From: Streptomyces sp. MspMP-M5
Lineage (GTDB): Bacteria > Actinomycetota > Actinomycetes > Streptomycetales > Streptomycetaceae
Assembly (NCBI RefSeq): GCF_000373585.1
Contig: NZ_KB891880.1
Coordinates: 48,757-112,756, forward strand
Direction of reading: 5' to 3'
DNA: 64,000 bases
Every line of letters begins with the position of its first letter. Position 1 is the first letter of the stretch. The position numbers and the translations under genes are program-made. This document shows, piece by piece, positions 50,629-62,626 of the stretch. The notes beneath the pieces are model-generated. The model made no database searches. It was given only the letters and a program-made list of their open reading frames with translations, and had not been told where the DNA came from.

Positions 50629-51612
50629 CTACCGCGAGCGGGCCGCTCGCGCGATCGTCACCACGGCCTTCTCCAGGGCGTATTCGGGATCGTCGCCGCC
50701 GCCCTTCACCCCCGCGTCGGCCTCGGCGACCGCGCGCAGCGCCCTGGCCACGCCGTCCGCCGACCAGCCGCGCATCTGCTGCCGGACCCGGTCGATCTTC
50801 CAGGGCGGCATGCCCAGCTCGCGGGCGAGGTCGCCGGGGCGGGCCCCGCGCGGAGCGGAGGCGAGCTTGCCGATGGCCCGGACGCCCTGCGCCAACGCGC
50901 TGGTGATCATGACGGGGGCGACCCCGGTCGCGATCGCCCAGCGCAGCGCCTCCAGCGCCTCGGCGGCCCGGCCCTCGACCGCCCGGTCGGCGACGGTGAA
51001 GCTCGACGCCTCCGCCCGGCCGGTGTAGTAGCGCGCGACCACGGCGTCGTCGATCGTGCCCTCGACATCGGCGGCCAGCTGTGCGCAGGCCGACGCCAGC
51101 TCGCGCAGATCGCTGCCGATGGCGTCCACCAGTGCCTGACAGGCATCCGGCGTGGCGGAGCGGCCGGACGCCCGGAACTCGCCGCGGACGAAGGCGAGCC
51201 GGTCGGCCGGCTTGGTCATCTTGGGGCAGGCGATCTCGCGCGCACCTGCCTTGCGGGCCGCGTCCAGCAGTCCCTTGCCCTTGGCGCCGCCGGCGTGCAG
51301 CAGCACCAGGGTGATCTCCTCGGCGGGCGAGCCGAGATACGCCTTGACGTCCTTGACGGTGTCCGCGGACAGGTCCTGCGCAGCGCGCACCACCACGACC
51401 TTGCGCTCGGCGAAGAGCGAGGGGCTGGTGAGCTCGGCGAGGGTGCCGGGCTGGAGCTGATCGGGGGTGAGGTCGCGCACGTCGGTGTCCGCGTCGGCCG
51501 CCCGGGCCGCGGCCACCACCTGCTGCATCGCACGCTCGAGCAGCAGTTCCTCCTGCCCCACCGCGATCGTCACGGGGGCAAGCGGGTCGTCGTTAGCTGT
51601 CTTCCTGGCCAT
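50629..51612 (-). CDS. holA: DNA polymerase III delta subunit
   Basis: This 327-residue clamp-loader subunit opens the beta clamp. Recognised from the N-terminal AAA-like domain without Walker motifs (PVTIAVGQEELLLERAM), conserved helical region (KPADRLAFVRGEFRASG, SDLRELASACAQLAAD) and C-terminal collar domain (LGMPPWKIDRVRQQMRGW). The ATG at 51612 starts MARKTANDDPLAPV. It converges with the hypothetical gene upstream. Confidence 0.93.
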   Translation of the reverse strand: MARKTANDDPLAPVTIAVGQEELLLERAMQQVVAAARAADADTDVRDLTPDQLQPGTLAELTSPSLFAERKVVVVRAAQDLSADTVKDVKAYLGSPAEEITLVLLHAGGAKGKGLLDAARKAGAREIACPKMTKPADRLAFVRGEFRASGRSATPDACQALVDAIGSDLRELASACAQLAADVEGTIDDAVVARYYTGRAEASSFTVADRAVEGRAAEALEALRWAIATGVAPVMITSALAQGVRAIGKLASAPRGARPGDLARELGMPPWKIDRVRQQMRGWSADGVARALRAVAEADAGVKGGGDDPEYALEKAVVTIARAARSR

Positions 51613-51675
51613 CGCGTCCCAGCATCCCACGCCCCACCGACAACCCCGCCTGCCCCGTGGCACCCCACCGCGGTC

Positions 51676-51719
51676 CACCGCCCACCGCCCACTGCCCACT
51701 GCCCACTGCCCACTGCCTG
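51676..51719. repeat. Heptanucleotide tandem repeat (CCCACTG)n
   Basis: Two CCCACCG-type units are followed by about four CCCACTG units directly between holA and the small acidic gene. It could vary in copy number between strains. Confidence 0.75.
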
Positions 51720-51730
51720 ACAATGGACGG

Positions 51731-52006
51731 GTGAACAACAGCCATGGCCCGGTGCACGACACCCACCACGGACGCCACGTCCTCGTCCTCCCCGACCGCG
51801 ACGCCGCCGAGGAGGTGGCCGAGGCCCTGACCGAACGCCTCGGGGTCGCCGAGGAACCCCAGCTCGTACGGGACGCCCTGGCCGGCGAGGACGACGCCGA
51901 GGACGCGCAGTGGCTGGTCGTGATCGAGGACCCCGACGCCGCCTACGACGCCGCCCGCCTGGACGCCCTCGCCGCGGAATACGAGGGCTGGCGCGAGACC
52001 GAGTAG
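51731..52006 (+). CDS. Small acidic hypothetical protein
   Basis: This 91-residue protein starts with His-rich NNSHGPVHDTHHGRHVLVLPDRD and is acidic throughout (GEDDAEDAQWLVVIEDPDA). Likely an alpha/beta fold. The GTG at 51731 lies immediately after the CCCACTG repeats and has only a weak ribosome site, so the start may be wrong. Function unknown. Confidence 0.75.
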   Translation: MNNSHGPVHDTHHGRHVLVLPDRDAAEEVAEALTERLGVAEEPQLVRDALAGEDDAEDAQWLVVIEDPDAAYDAARLDALAAEYEGWRETE

Positions 52007-52090
52007 CCGTCCGTCCTTCTCCCCTCCCTTGTCCTTTGTCCTTCGCGTTGGTTTTCCCGTTGCTCCTCCCCTTGTCCCTCCGCTTGTTCC

Positions 52091-52864
52091 TCACTGGCTC
52101 ACGAGGACGGGCTCGCGTTCCAGCGTGATGCCGAAGTGGGTGCGGTAGGCCGGCAGGACCTCGGCCGCGTCCAGCTCGCGCTCCTCCCGGGTGCCGTCGG
52201 CGCCGGTGATCACCAACGTGCGCCCGGAGAGCGTGACCCGGCCGGTCTCCGTGAGCCGTGAGCAGACCAGCGACTGACGGAAATGCGACGTGGGCGACGT
52301 ACGCTGCCACCAGCAACCCGCTTCAAAGTCCCGCAGCTCACGCGGGCGTTGTTCCAAGCGGTACTGCGGGTCCCCGTCCCGGTAGACGTCCAGGTCGCCC
52401 GCCGGGGCCTCCACTATTCGGAAGACGCCCCCGGGATCGTTCTGGTCCGCGTCGCTGTCCAGCCTCAGCGGATAGTGGCTGTTCTGTCCGAAGCCGACGT
52501 CCACCAGCCAGGGACCGGTGGGGGTGTGCACCCGCAGCGCGAGATGGTCGTACGGAATCCCCAGCCCCTCGGGCCCGAACACCCGCGCCGACAGCAGCTC
52601 GACCTCGTAACCCAGCGCCCGGAGCAGTGCCGCGAAGGCGCCGTTGAGCTCGTAGCAGAACCCGCCCCGGCGAGCCTCGACGATCTTGTCCACCAGCGGC
52701 TGCTCCGCGAGGACGATCTCCTCTCCCAGATGGATGGCGAGATTCTCGAACGGCACGGCCCGCAGATGTCTCAGTTGCAGCGCACGCAACGCCTCGACGT
52801 CCGCGACGGCCGGCCGAGCAGCGGCTATCCGCCGGAGATAGGCGTCAGCGGTGGCATCGTCCAT
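52091..52864 (-). CDS. nat: Arylamine N-acetyltransferase
   Basis: This 257-residue enzyme transfers an acetyl group from acetyl-CoA to arylamines or hydrazines. The catalytic triad is visible: Cys 70 in RGGFCYELNG, His 107 in IPYDHLALRV and Asp 122 in LVDVGFG. The related amide synthases of ansamycin clusters share the fold, but no such cluster is here. ATG 52864 has AGGACG upstream. It overlaps the comEC 3' end by 20 bp. Confidence 0.92.
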   Translation of the reverse strand: MDDATADAYLRRIAAARPAVADVEALRALQLRHLRAVPFENLAIHLGEEIVLAEQPLVDKIVEARRGGFCYELNGAFAALLRALGYEVELLSARVFGPEGLGIPYDHLALRVHTPTGPWLVDVGFGQNSHYPLRLDSDADQNDPGGVFRIVEAPAGDLDVYRDGDPQYRLEQRPRELRDFEAGCWWQRTSPTSHFRQSLVCSRLTETGRVTLSGRTLVITGADGTREERELDAAEVLPAYRTHFGITLEREPVLVSQ

Positions 52865-55800
52865 GAGATATGCGTCCTGTCCGTTCCCTGTCTCTTTCCT
52901 CGTCTCTTTCCTCGTCTCGTTCCTTGTGTATTTCCTTGTGTCTTTTCTCATCCCTCGTGCATTCCCTCGTGTGCGTTGAGCCCGCACCCTTTCTTCTCGG
53001 CGTCCGTATGGATCTCCCTGTTCCGCGGGGCTCCCGCCGTCTCCGGCCCGGGCGGCCCCGGAACTGCCGCCTCCTGAAACGTCCCCTGGATCCCCCGGAT
53101 CGCCTCTGGGAGCGGCGTCCACCGACCACCGCGGACAGCTTGCCGGGAGTGCCGACGACCGCGATCGCGCCATCGGTGTCGGTACGCAGCACCAGAGTGC
53201 CCCCGGCGCGCAGCGACGCGATGGTGCGCGGGGCGGGATGCCCGTATGGATTTCCGGCGCCGCAGGAGATGAGGGCCAGGCGGGGCATCAGGCGGCGTAT
53301 CAACTCCGGGTCCTGGTAGGCGGAGCCATGGTGCGCCACCTTGAGGACATCGACGGCGGCCAGTTCCGGATGGGCGGCGAACAGCGCCTGTTGAGCCGGG
53401 GGTTCGAGATCCCCGAGCAGAAGGACGGTCAGCCCGCCCGTCCGAACGAGCAGGGTCACGCTGGCGTCATTGGGCCCGGAGAGTTCCCCAGACCCGGCCC
53501 TGGCTCCGGCCCCGGCCGAGAGTGCCGCCGATGCTGCGGCCGACTGCGGCGTCAACGGGGGCGCGACCGGCCAGAGGACCTCCCATGAGAGGGGCCCCAG
53601 ATGGCGCCGTTCGCCTGGTACGGCCCGAAGGACGGGGATCCGGGCACCGGCCGCCGCTTCCCTGACGAACTTCGCCTGGCCATAGGGCTCTTGCAGTGTC
53701 GTGGTCTCGATCGCGCCGACCGACCGCCCGCGCAGCGCGCCGGGCAGGCCGTCCACATGGTCGGCGTGAAAGTGCGTGAGCACGAGGAGCGGGATCCGGC
53801 GGATGCCCAATACGGTCAGGCAGCGGTCGATGGCGCGGGGTTCGGGCCCGGTGTCCACCACGACCGCCGTACCGTCACCGGCTGCCAGCACCAGCCCGTC
53901 CCCCTGCCCCACATCGCAGGCCACGACCCGCCAGTCCGGCGGCGGCCAGCCTGTCAGCACGCGGGTCAGCGGTGCCGGGCGGCACACCGCCAACACCACG
54001 GCCAGCGCACACGCCACACACAGCCATCTGCGGCGCAGCACCCGGCGGCCGATCGCGAGCAGCACCACGGTGGCGACGGCGAGCATCAGCCCGCCCACCC
54101 AGCCACCAGGCCAGCCGACCTCCGCTCCCGGCAGCTCCGCCCCCGCACGGGCAACACCGGCGATCCACTCGGCCGGCCAGCCCGCGCACCAGGCCAGCGC
54201 CTTGGCGGCCGGAAGCGCGACCGGGGCGATGGCGAGCGCGGCGAAGCCGAGGATCGTCGCGGGGGCCACGGCCAGTTCGGCGAGCAGGTTGCAGGGCACG
54301 CCGACCAGGCCCACCCGCGCGGCGAGCACCGCCACGACGGGTGCGCAGACCGCCTGGGCGGCGGCCGCGGCGGCGAGCACCTCGGCGAGCCGGGGCGGCA
54401 CCCGGCGGCGCTGGAGGGCGGCGCTCCAGCGCGGTGCGAGCAGGAGCAGCGCGCCGGTCGCCAGGACGGAGAGCAGGAAGCCGTAGCGCCGGGCGAGCCA
54501 GGGGTCGTAGAGGACCAGCAGCAGTACGGCGGCGGCGAGCGCGGGGAGCAGCGAGCGGCGGCGGCCGGTGCCGATGGCGAGCAGTGTGATCAGCCCGCAG
54601 GCGGCGGCCCGCAACACGCTCGGATCCGGACGGCATACGACGACGAAGCCGAGGGCGAGCACCCCGCCGATCAGCGCGGTGCCGCGCAGTGACAGCCCCA
54701 GGTGCCGTGCCAGTCCTCGGCGTTCGGCCCGGGCGGCGAGGTGGGGCGGGCCGATCAGCAGGGCGAGCACGATGGTCAGGTTGCTGCCGGAGACGGCGAG
54801 CAGATGCGTCAGGTCGGTGGCGCTGAAGGCTTCGTCGAGATCGGGCGGTACCCGTGACACATCGCCCACCACGAGGCCGGGCAGCAAAGCGCGGGCATCC
54901 GGAGTGAGCCCGTCGGTCGCCTCGCGCAGCCCGGCGCGCAGGCTTCCGGCAAGCCGCTGCAGGGGCGACGGCGGCGCCACCTCGACCGGCGGCCCGTCGA
55001 CGGTGACCCGCAGCACCGCGGCCGTCCGATCGGCCGCTGCCAACGGCGGTGCGGCACGCGCCACCACCCGGATTCGGGTCGACGGCAGCAACCCCCGCCA
55101 TGTGGTGCCTGTGGTGCTCGCGCCTCTCCCCTCCTTCGCGCCTCTCCCCTCCTTCGCGTCTCTCCCCTCCTTCTCCTTCGTGCCGCGCCGCTGTTGTACG
55201 ACGGCCAGCACGGGGGTTCGGACATCGGTGACCTTCCCATCCGGCGTGGTTACGCACACGGCATCGGCGGTGAACAGGAGCGCCGGCGGCACCCGTTGGG
55301 CCCCCCGCACCTTCGGGCGGGACAGCCGGGGGTCGTCGGTCACCTCCAGCTCCACCGTGAGCGGGGCGTAGCGCCGGGCCCAGACCGGCAGCGGCCCGCT
55401 CCGTACGTCCGCGGCGTGCAGCGCGGCGGAGGCGGCCCCCGCCGCAGCGCAGAGCAGTACTGCCGCCAGGGCCACGAGCGCACCCGCGGACCGGCCCCCG
55501 CCCAGCAGGCCACCCGTCATGGCAGCAGGGCGTATCGACGCATCCGGCCGCCCCCGAAGCGCCCGTGCCCACCACAGCGCGAGTGCCGCGAGCGCCACGG
55601 CCACGGCGCAGCCCACCGCCACCGCGCCACCCGGCGCCCCCAAGGCGACCGCTGCGGCCGCCCACGCCGCCACCGCAGGCCCGACCAGCCGCAGGTCAGC
55701 GGGGCCGTTCTGAGGTACCTCGGCCACACCGCCGGACGCGCCCTCCTGACTGCCGAGGCCGCCCCTGAAGCTCCCGAAGCTCCTGGGTGACGCCCCACCC

Positions 55801-55865
55801 GACGTCGTGGTCGCAACCCCACCCGCGGGGGGCTCCTGGGTCTCCTCCTCTCCGGTCGACGTCAT
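52845..55865 (-). CDS. comEC: ComEC/Rec2 family DNA-uptake channel protein
   Basis: This 1006-residue inner-membrane protein combines an N-terminal DUF4131-like region, a competence membrane domain (about 290-560, with DLTHLLAVSGSNLTIVLALL) and a C-terminal MBL domain (CDVGQGDGLVL, LTHFHADHVDGLPG, VDVLKVAHHGSAY). Two oddities: an in-frame tandem repeat (KEGRGAKEGRGA) near residue 240, and a ~90-residue charged low-complexity tail after GTPGKLSAVVGG, ending in repeated DEERDEERDRER. The tail may be real or reflect a shifted stop. The start overlaps the comEA stop (ATGA). Confidence 0.9.
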   Translation of the reverse strand: MTSTGEEETQEPPAGGVATTTSGGASPRSFGSFRGGLGSQEGASGGVAEVPQNGPADLRLVGPAVAAWAAAAVALGAPGGAVAVGCAVAVALAALALWWARALRGRPDASIRPAAMTGGLLGGGRSAGALVALAAVLLCAAAGAASAALHAADVRSGPLPVWARRYAPLTVELEVTDDPRLSRPKVRGAQRVPPALLFTADAVCVTTPDGKVTDVRTPVLAVVQQRRGTKEKEGRDAKEGRGAKEGRGASTTGTTWRGLLPSTRIRVVARAAPPLAAADRTAAVLRVTVDGPPVEVAPPSPLQRLAGSLRAGLREATDGLTPDARALLPGLVVGDVSRVPPDLDEAFSATDLTHLLAVSGSNLTIVLALLIGPPHLAARAERRGLARHLGLSLRGTALIGGVLALGFVVVCRPDPSVLRAAACGLITLLAIGTGRRRSLLPALAAAVLLLVLYDPWLARRYGFLLSVLATGALLLLAPRWSAALQRRRVPPRLAEVLAAAAAAQAVCAPVVAVLAARVGLVGVPCNLLAELAVAPATILGFAALAIAPVALPAAKALAWCAGWPAEWIAGVARAGAELPGAEVGWPGGWVGGLMLAVATVVLLAIGRRVLRRRWLCVACALAVVLAVCRPAPLTRVLTGWPPPDWRVVACDVGQGDGLVLAAGDGTAVVVDTGPEPRAIDRCLTVLGIRRIPLLVLTHFHADHVDGLPGALRGRSVGAIETTTLQEPYGQAKFVREAAAGARIPVLRAVPGERRHLGPLSWEVLWPVAPPLTPQSAAASAALSAGAGARAGSGELSGPNDASVTLLVRTGGLTVLLLGDLEPPAQQALFAAHPELAAVDVLKVAHHGSAYQDPELIRRLMPRLALISCGAGNPYGHPAPRTIASLRAGGTLVLRTDTDGAIAVVGTPGKLSAVVGGRRSQRRSGGSRGRFRRRQFRGRPGRRRREPRGTGRSIRTPRRKGAGSTHTRECTRDEKRHKEIHKERDEERDEERDRERTGRISHGRCHR
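52870..52975. repeat. T/C-rich short tandem repeats in comEC 3' end
   Basis: CTTTCCTCGTCT and CCTTGTGTATTT-like units repeat several times. On the coding strand they encode the charged comEC tail. Confidence 0.7.
55120..55180. repeat. 18-bp tandem repeat inside comEC
   Basis: About three units of CGCCTCTCCCCTCCTTCG (18 bp, in frame) encode a repeated Lys-Glu-Gly-Arg stretch in a periplasmic or cytoplasmic loop. Confidence 0.8.
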
Positions 55866-57079
55866 GGCGCCACCAAGGGGCGCAGATCGGCAAGCCTGCG
55901 CTCACCGATGCCGGTCACATGGCGGAGCTGGTCGACCGAGGTGAACCCGCCGTGCTGGGTGCGGAATTCGATGATGTGGCGGGCCAGCACCGGACCGACG
56001 CCCGGCAGAGCGTCGAGTTGCTGCTCCGTCGCCGAGCTGAGGCTCAGCGGCCCGTTCGTCATCCCCGAGGCCCCGCTTCCGGCACCGCCGGCTCCGGTCT
56101 GTCCGCTCGCGCCCGCACCGCCCGTGCCGCCCGCGGCGCCGGCGCCCTCCGCACCGACGACGATCTGCTCGCCGTCGGTCAGCAGACGGGCCCGGTTCAG
56201 CCCGCGGAGATCCGTCCCGCGCAGCACCCCGCCCGCGGCCTCCAGCGCATCGGTCACCCGTGAGCCCGCCGGCAACCGGTGAATCCCGGGGCGCCGGACC
56301 TTCCCCGCGACATCCACGACCACCATCCGGCCTGCGCCGCCCGACGGTCCCCCGGTCGCCAAGCCCTGGGACGGGGACTGCCCCGACGACCACGGCTGAG
56401 CCGGTGAGCGGGCACCGGGACCGGGCACCGCAACCGGACGATCGGCGCCGGGCGCCTTCACGGGCTCGGGACGCGCCGCCCAGAAATGCTGAACGGCGAG
56501 GCCCACACCGACCACGAGCACCAGGACCAGCGCGGCCAGCGCCTTCGGAGTCGTGCCGCACCGTAACTGCACCCACAGCGGCAGCCGTTCACGTACCGCC
56601 GGCCACCAGCGCTCAGGCCGTCGGACCCCCGGCGGATCGTGCTCCCGGGACGGCGGCGCAGAATGTGCGTACGACGGTTCCGCCCTCGTCTCCGCCCCCG
56701 CCCCCGGCCGCCCACGGCCACCGCCGGGCCAACGCGCCCCCAGGCCGACGCCCGTACCCGTACCACTCCCCGCACCGATACCACTCCCCGCACCGATACC
56801 ACTCTCCGTACCGGCGCCTCCCTCCCCGCCGGCGTTCCGCCCCGCCTCCTCCGCTCCGTCCCACTGATCGGTGCCGAAGATCACCGCGGCCCGCGCCCGC
56901 ATCCGTTCGCGTTTCCACTCCCGCAGGCGCTCGTGCTCCCGCCGTCCCCCACGCGTGGGCGGGGCGGCGGGCGGGGAGACCGCGGACGGGCGGGACGGTC
57001 CGGCCGGTGACTCCGACGCGGAAGCGGACAGCGAAACTGACGTTGAATCCGGCCGGGAAGCCGTTCGATAGCTGCTCAT
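55862..57079 (-). CDS. comEA: ComEA family DNA-binding protein
   Basis: This 405-residue protein has a long disordered N-terminus with Gly-Ile/Gly-Ala-Gly-Ser repeats (about residues 90-115). One membrane helix follows (about 180-203, LAALVLVLVVGVGLAV), then an SLBB domain (VVVDVAGKVRRPGIHRLPAGS) and a C-terminal double helix-hairpin-helix (LDALPGVGPVLARHIIEFR, VTGIGERRLADLRPLV). It is predicted to bind incoming dsDNA outside the membrane for ComEC. The tail overlaps comEC. Confidence 0.92.
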   Translation of the reverse strand: MSSYRTASRPDSTSVSLSASASESPAGPSRPSAVSPPAAPPTRGGRREHERLREWKRERMRARAAVIFGTDQWDGAEEAGRNAGGEGGAGTESGIGAGSGIGAGSGTGTGVGLGARWPGGGRGRPGAGAETRAEPSYAHSAPPSREHDPPGVRRPERWWPAVRERLPLWVQLRCGTTPKALAALVLVLVVGVGLAVQHFWAARPEPVKAPGADRPVAVPGPGARSPAQPWSSGQSPSQGLATGGPSGGAGRMVVVDVAGKVRRPGIHRLPAGSRVTDALEAAGGVLRGTDLRGLNRARLLTDGEQIVVGAEGAGAAGGTGGAGASGQTGAGGAGSGASGMTNGPLSLSSATEQQLDALPGVGPVLARHIIEFRTQHGGFTSVDQLRHVTGIGERRLADLRPLVAP

Positions 57080-57250
57080 GGCTCGACGCTAGGCGCCTCG
57101 CGCGAATCCCGCCGATCTGCGTCAATTCCCGTGGACAAGTGGGAAGTTGTGGATAACTCCGTCACCCACACGGGCATCCGGAGTCATGCCGCGTCACAAC
57201 GCGAGCACCCACCACCCACAGCACACCGCCGACCGCCGACCGCGGCGTCC

Positions 57251-58096
57251 TCACCGCGGCGAGACCACGGCCCCCAGCAGCCCCGGCCCCGTGTGTGCGC
57301 CGATCACCGCGCCGACCTCGCTCACATGCAGCTCGTTCAGCCCCGGCACCCGCTCCCGGAGCCGTTCGGCCAACGCGTCCGCCCGCTCCGCCGCCGCGAG
57401 ATGGTGGACCGCGATGTCGACCTGCCCCTCCCCCGCCCGCTCCGCGGCGATCTCCTCCAGGCGCGCAATCGCCCTGGAGGCCGTACGGACCTTCTCCAGC
57501 AGTTCGATGCGCCCGTCGGCGAGTTGAAGGATCGGCTTGACGGCGAGCGCCGAGCCGAGCAGCGCCTGCGCGGCGCCGATCCGGCCGCCGCGCCGCAGGT
57601 AGTCGAGGGTGTCGACGTAGAAGTAGGCGGAGGTGCCCGAGGCACGCTTCTCCGCTGCGGCCACCGCGTCGTCCGCGTCCCCGCCGGCCTCCACCGCCTC
57701 CGCGGCGGCAAGGGCACAGAACCCGAGGGCCATCGCGACCATCCCGGTGTCCACGACCCGTACCGGCACCGGCGCGTCCTTCGCCGCCAGCACCGCCGCG
57801 TCGTAGGTGCCGGAGAACTCCGAGGAGAGGTGCAGGGAGACGATGCCACTGGCACCGGACTCGGCGATGGCGCGATAGGTGTCCGCGAACACGGCGGGGC
57901 TCGGTCGCGACGTCGTCACGGGTCGGCGCTTCTGGAGCGCCTGGGCGACCGATCTCGCGGAGATCTCGGTGCCCTCTTCCAGGGCCTGGTCCCCCAGGAC
58001 GACGGTCAGCGGTACGGCCGTGATGCGGTGGCGTTCGACAGCCGCCCGCGGCAGGTAGGCCGTGGAATCGGTGACGATCGCGACATGGCGGGACAT
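57251..58096 (-). CDS. DegV family fatty-acid-binding protein
   Basis: This 281-residue FakB/DegV-fold protein begins MSRHVAIVTDSTAYLP and carries LHLSSEFSGTYDAA with the fatty-acid carboxylate-binding Ser region. DegV proteins present fatty acids to FakA-type kinases. The 170 bp between its stop and the comEA start hold no gene. Confidence 0.92.
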   Translation of the reverse strand: MSRHVAIVTDSTAYLPRAAVERHRITAVPLTVVLGDQALEEGTEISARSVAQALQKRRPVTTSRPSPAVFADTYRAIAESGASGIVSLHLSSEFSGTYDAAVLAAKDAPVPVRVVDTGMVAMALGFCALAAAEAVEAGGDADDAVAAAEKRASGTSAYFYVDTLDYLRRGGRIGAAQALLGSALAVKPILQLADGRIELLEKVRTASRAIARLEEIAAERAGEGQVDIAVHHLAAAERADALAERLRERVPGLNELHVSEVGAVIGAHTGPGLLGAVVSPR

Positions 58097-58322
58097 GACT
58101 GGGAGGTTATCCGGGGACGCAGGCGCTCGACAGTGCGGGCCCCTGCCGGGATCTTCCCGGTTTCACCAAGGCTACGCCAAGTCCGCCCAGGTCACGGCCT
58201 GTCGGGAAGCGGCGGAAGGGTAGACGGCAGATCCCGTAGCGGTTCGCGGACCCGCATCGCGAACCACGCAACCCTCGACAACCACCGCACCTCCGAAAGC
58301 GCCCCACCCCGGGGAAAGCGCC

Positions 58323-59144
58323 CTACCCCGCTATGCCCTCACCCTTGCCGCTCCGCCGGCGGGACGTCTCCCCTTGCGGGGACTTCTCCCACGGGTACGT
58401 CGGCCGGGTGCGCGCGTCCCGGGCGGTGATCGCAGGCGCCTCTTCCCCGACCGGCCCCCATGCGAAGCCCTTCTCCCCCGAGCCCGACCCCGACCCCGAA
58501 CCGGAGCCCGAGCCCGCCCGCGAGCCCGAACCGGCACCCGAGAACGCCCCCGTACCGGCACCGGCCCCGCCGCCGACCCCAAACCCGCCCGGCGCCCCCT
58601 CATCCGTCCAGTGCCGCAAGGCCCCCGCCTCCATGTCGATCTGGTCGCTCAGGGCGGCCAGATCGTCGTCGGCGAACTTGCGGGCCCGGTCGCGGGCGGC
58701 CCAGCGGAGCGATTCGGCGGAGTGCGTGATGCGCTCCAGGCGTTCGCGGAGTTCGGGGAGGCGGTCGGCGATGGCGGCCTTGCTGGGCTCGCGCTCCAGG
58801 CGGTGGAGTTCGTCGTCCAGCTCGCGGCCGTGCGCGCTGAGCCGTTCGAAGAGGCGGACCGCCTCGGCGAGCGAGGCGTCCTCGGAGGAGGCGCTGCGCA
58901 GGACCTCCTGAGTGGCGCGCATGGACGTGCGCAACGAGAGCCGCAGTTGGGCAAGTTCGCCGACGACTCCGGGCTGGGTGAACTGGCGCGCCCGCAGGGT
59001 GGTGTCCTCGACCGTCCGCCGGGCCTGGGCGACCTTGCGGTCCACCCCGCGCTTGGCCGCCTGGACCGCCTTGACCGTGACGAACACCCCGGCGGCGACG
59101 AACAGCACGAAGAGCAACCCGATGACGGCGACGGCGGCTTCCAT
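58323..59144 (-). CDS. Membrane-anchored coiled-coil hypothetical protein
   Basis: This 273-residue protein has one N-terminal membrane helix (about residues 3-25, VAVIGLLFVLFVAAGVFVTV). A long charged helical region follows (about 30-170, ELDDELHRLEREPSKAAIADRL), then a Gly-Ser repeat tail. The ATG at 59144 has GGGGAG upstream. No known domain. It lies between leuS and degV, conserved in position in streptomycetes. Confidence 0.82.
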   Translation of the reverse strand: MEAAVAVIGLLFVLFVAAGVFVTVKAVQAAKRGVDRKVAQARRTVEDTTLRARQFTQPGVVGELAQLRLSLRTSMRATQEVLRSASSEDASLAEAVRLFERLSAHGRELDDELHRLEREPSKAAIADRLPELRERLERITHSAESLRWAARDRARKFADDDLAALSDQIDMEAGALRHWTDEGAPGGFGVGGGAGAGTGAFSGAGSGSRAGSGSGSGSGSGSGEKGFAWGPVGEEAPAITARDARTRPTYPWEKSPQGETSRRRSGKGEGIAG

Positions 59145-59332
59145 GGGCACTCCCCTGAGGTGTCGGCGGCGCCGGATCCCCGCCGGCGCCTGTCCCTCCA
59201 CCGTAAACGCGTCGGGCAGGTCGCGGGTTCCAGACGAACCCCCAACCTGCCCGTAGGGGAAACCACCTATACGCGCGCGGCACACCGTCCCCCGGCCGCC
59301 GCACAAGCCGCCAAAAGACCAGGTCAGAGGCG

Positions 59333-59387
59333 GCTCATGCCGGAATGGCGACTCAAGCCGGAAGGCTGCTCACGCCGGAGAGGCCGC

Positions 59388-59400
<13 letters not shown>
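59333..59400. repeat. Tandem GCTCAnGCCGGA repeats at the leuS 3' end
   Basis: Four imperfect units of about 17-18 bp begin in the gap and run into the last codons and stop of leuS. Confidence 0.7.
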
Positions 59401-62315
<2,915 letters not shown>

Positions 62316-62374
62316 CGTCCTCAAAGCTCCATCGATCGTCTCGCCTGCGGCTGCCGCGGACACGGTTTCCGTGG

Positions 62375-62403
62375 AAACAAAAATGCCCCTCGCTCAGGAG
62401 GGG
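62375..62403 (-). terminator. Attenuator-like terminator in the leuS leader
   Basis: Reading towards leuS, CCCCTC-CTGAGC-GAGGGG is followed by CATTTTTGTTT: a short GC stem and a strong T-tract, 60 bp before the start codon. An intrinsic terminator placed inside a 5' leader is the classic mark of attenuation. Confidence 0.8.
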
Positions 62404-62458
62404 ACGCCGCGCCGATTCCGACCCGGGCGGCCACAGCGAAGGGCCCGGTCGGGACTGA

Positions 62459-62497
62459 TCAGCGCGGCCCGCTAAGCAGAAGGCGTACGGCACACAT
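62459..62497 (-). promoter_or_regulatory. leuS leader peptide
   Basis: A 12-codon frame, MCAVRLLLSGPR then TGA, contains Leu codons CTT CTG CTT in a row. TACCCT 6 bp before its ATG could be a -10 of a leaderless transcript. GGGCCGCGC in the leader and GGCGCGGCG near the terminator can pair, offering an alternative fold. Confidence 0.78.
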
Positions 62498-62520
62498 GGC
62501 GCCAGGGTACCGCAGGGCAC

Positions 62521-62559
62521 ACAGGGCCCGCGCCCGGGATTCCCCGGCGCGGGCCCTGT
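62521..62559 (-). terminator. Terminator of the sedolisin gene
   Basis: A perfect 14-bp stem (62521-62534 with 62546-62559), with GGG/CCC continuing inside the loop, lies 68 bp beyond the protease stop and just upstream of the leuS leader. Confidence 0.85.
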
Positions 62560-62626
62560 CCTGCTATCCCCCCTCCCCTACCGCCGCGTCCATGAAGTCA
62601 CGGCGCGGCTCGGGGACGCCCCTGGC

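Noticed and set aside
62316..62500. T-box riboswitch before leuS
   Set aside because: No T-box consensus is visible; the Leu-rich leader peptide and terminator fit ribosome-mediated attenuation better.
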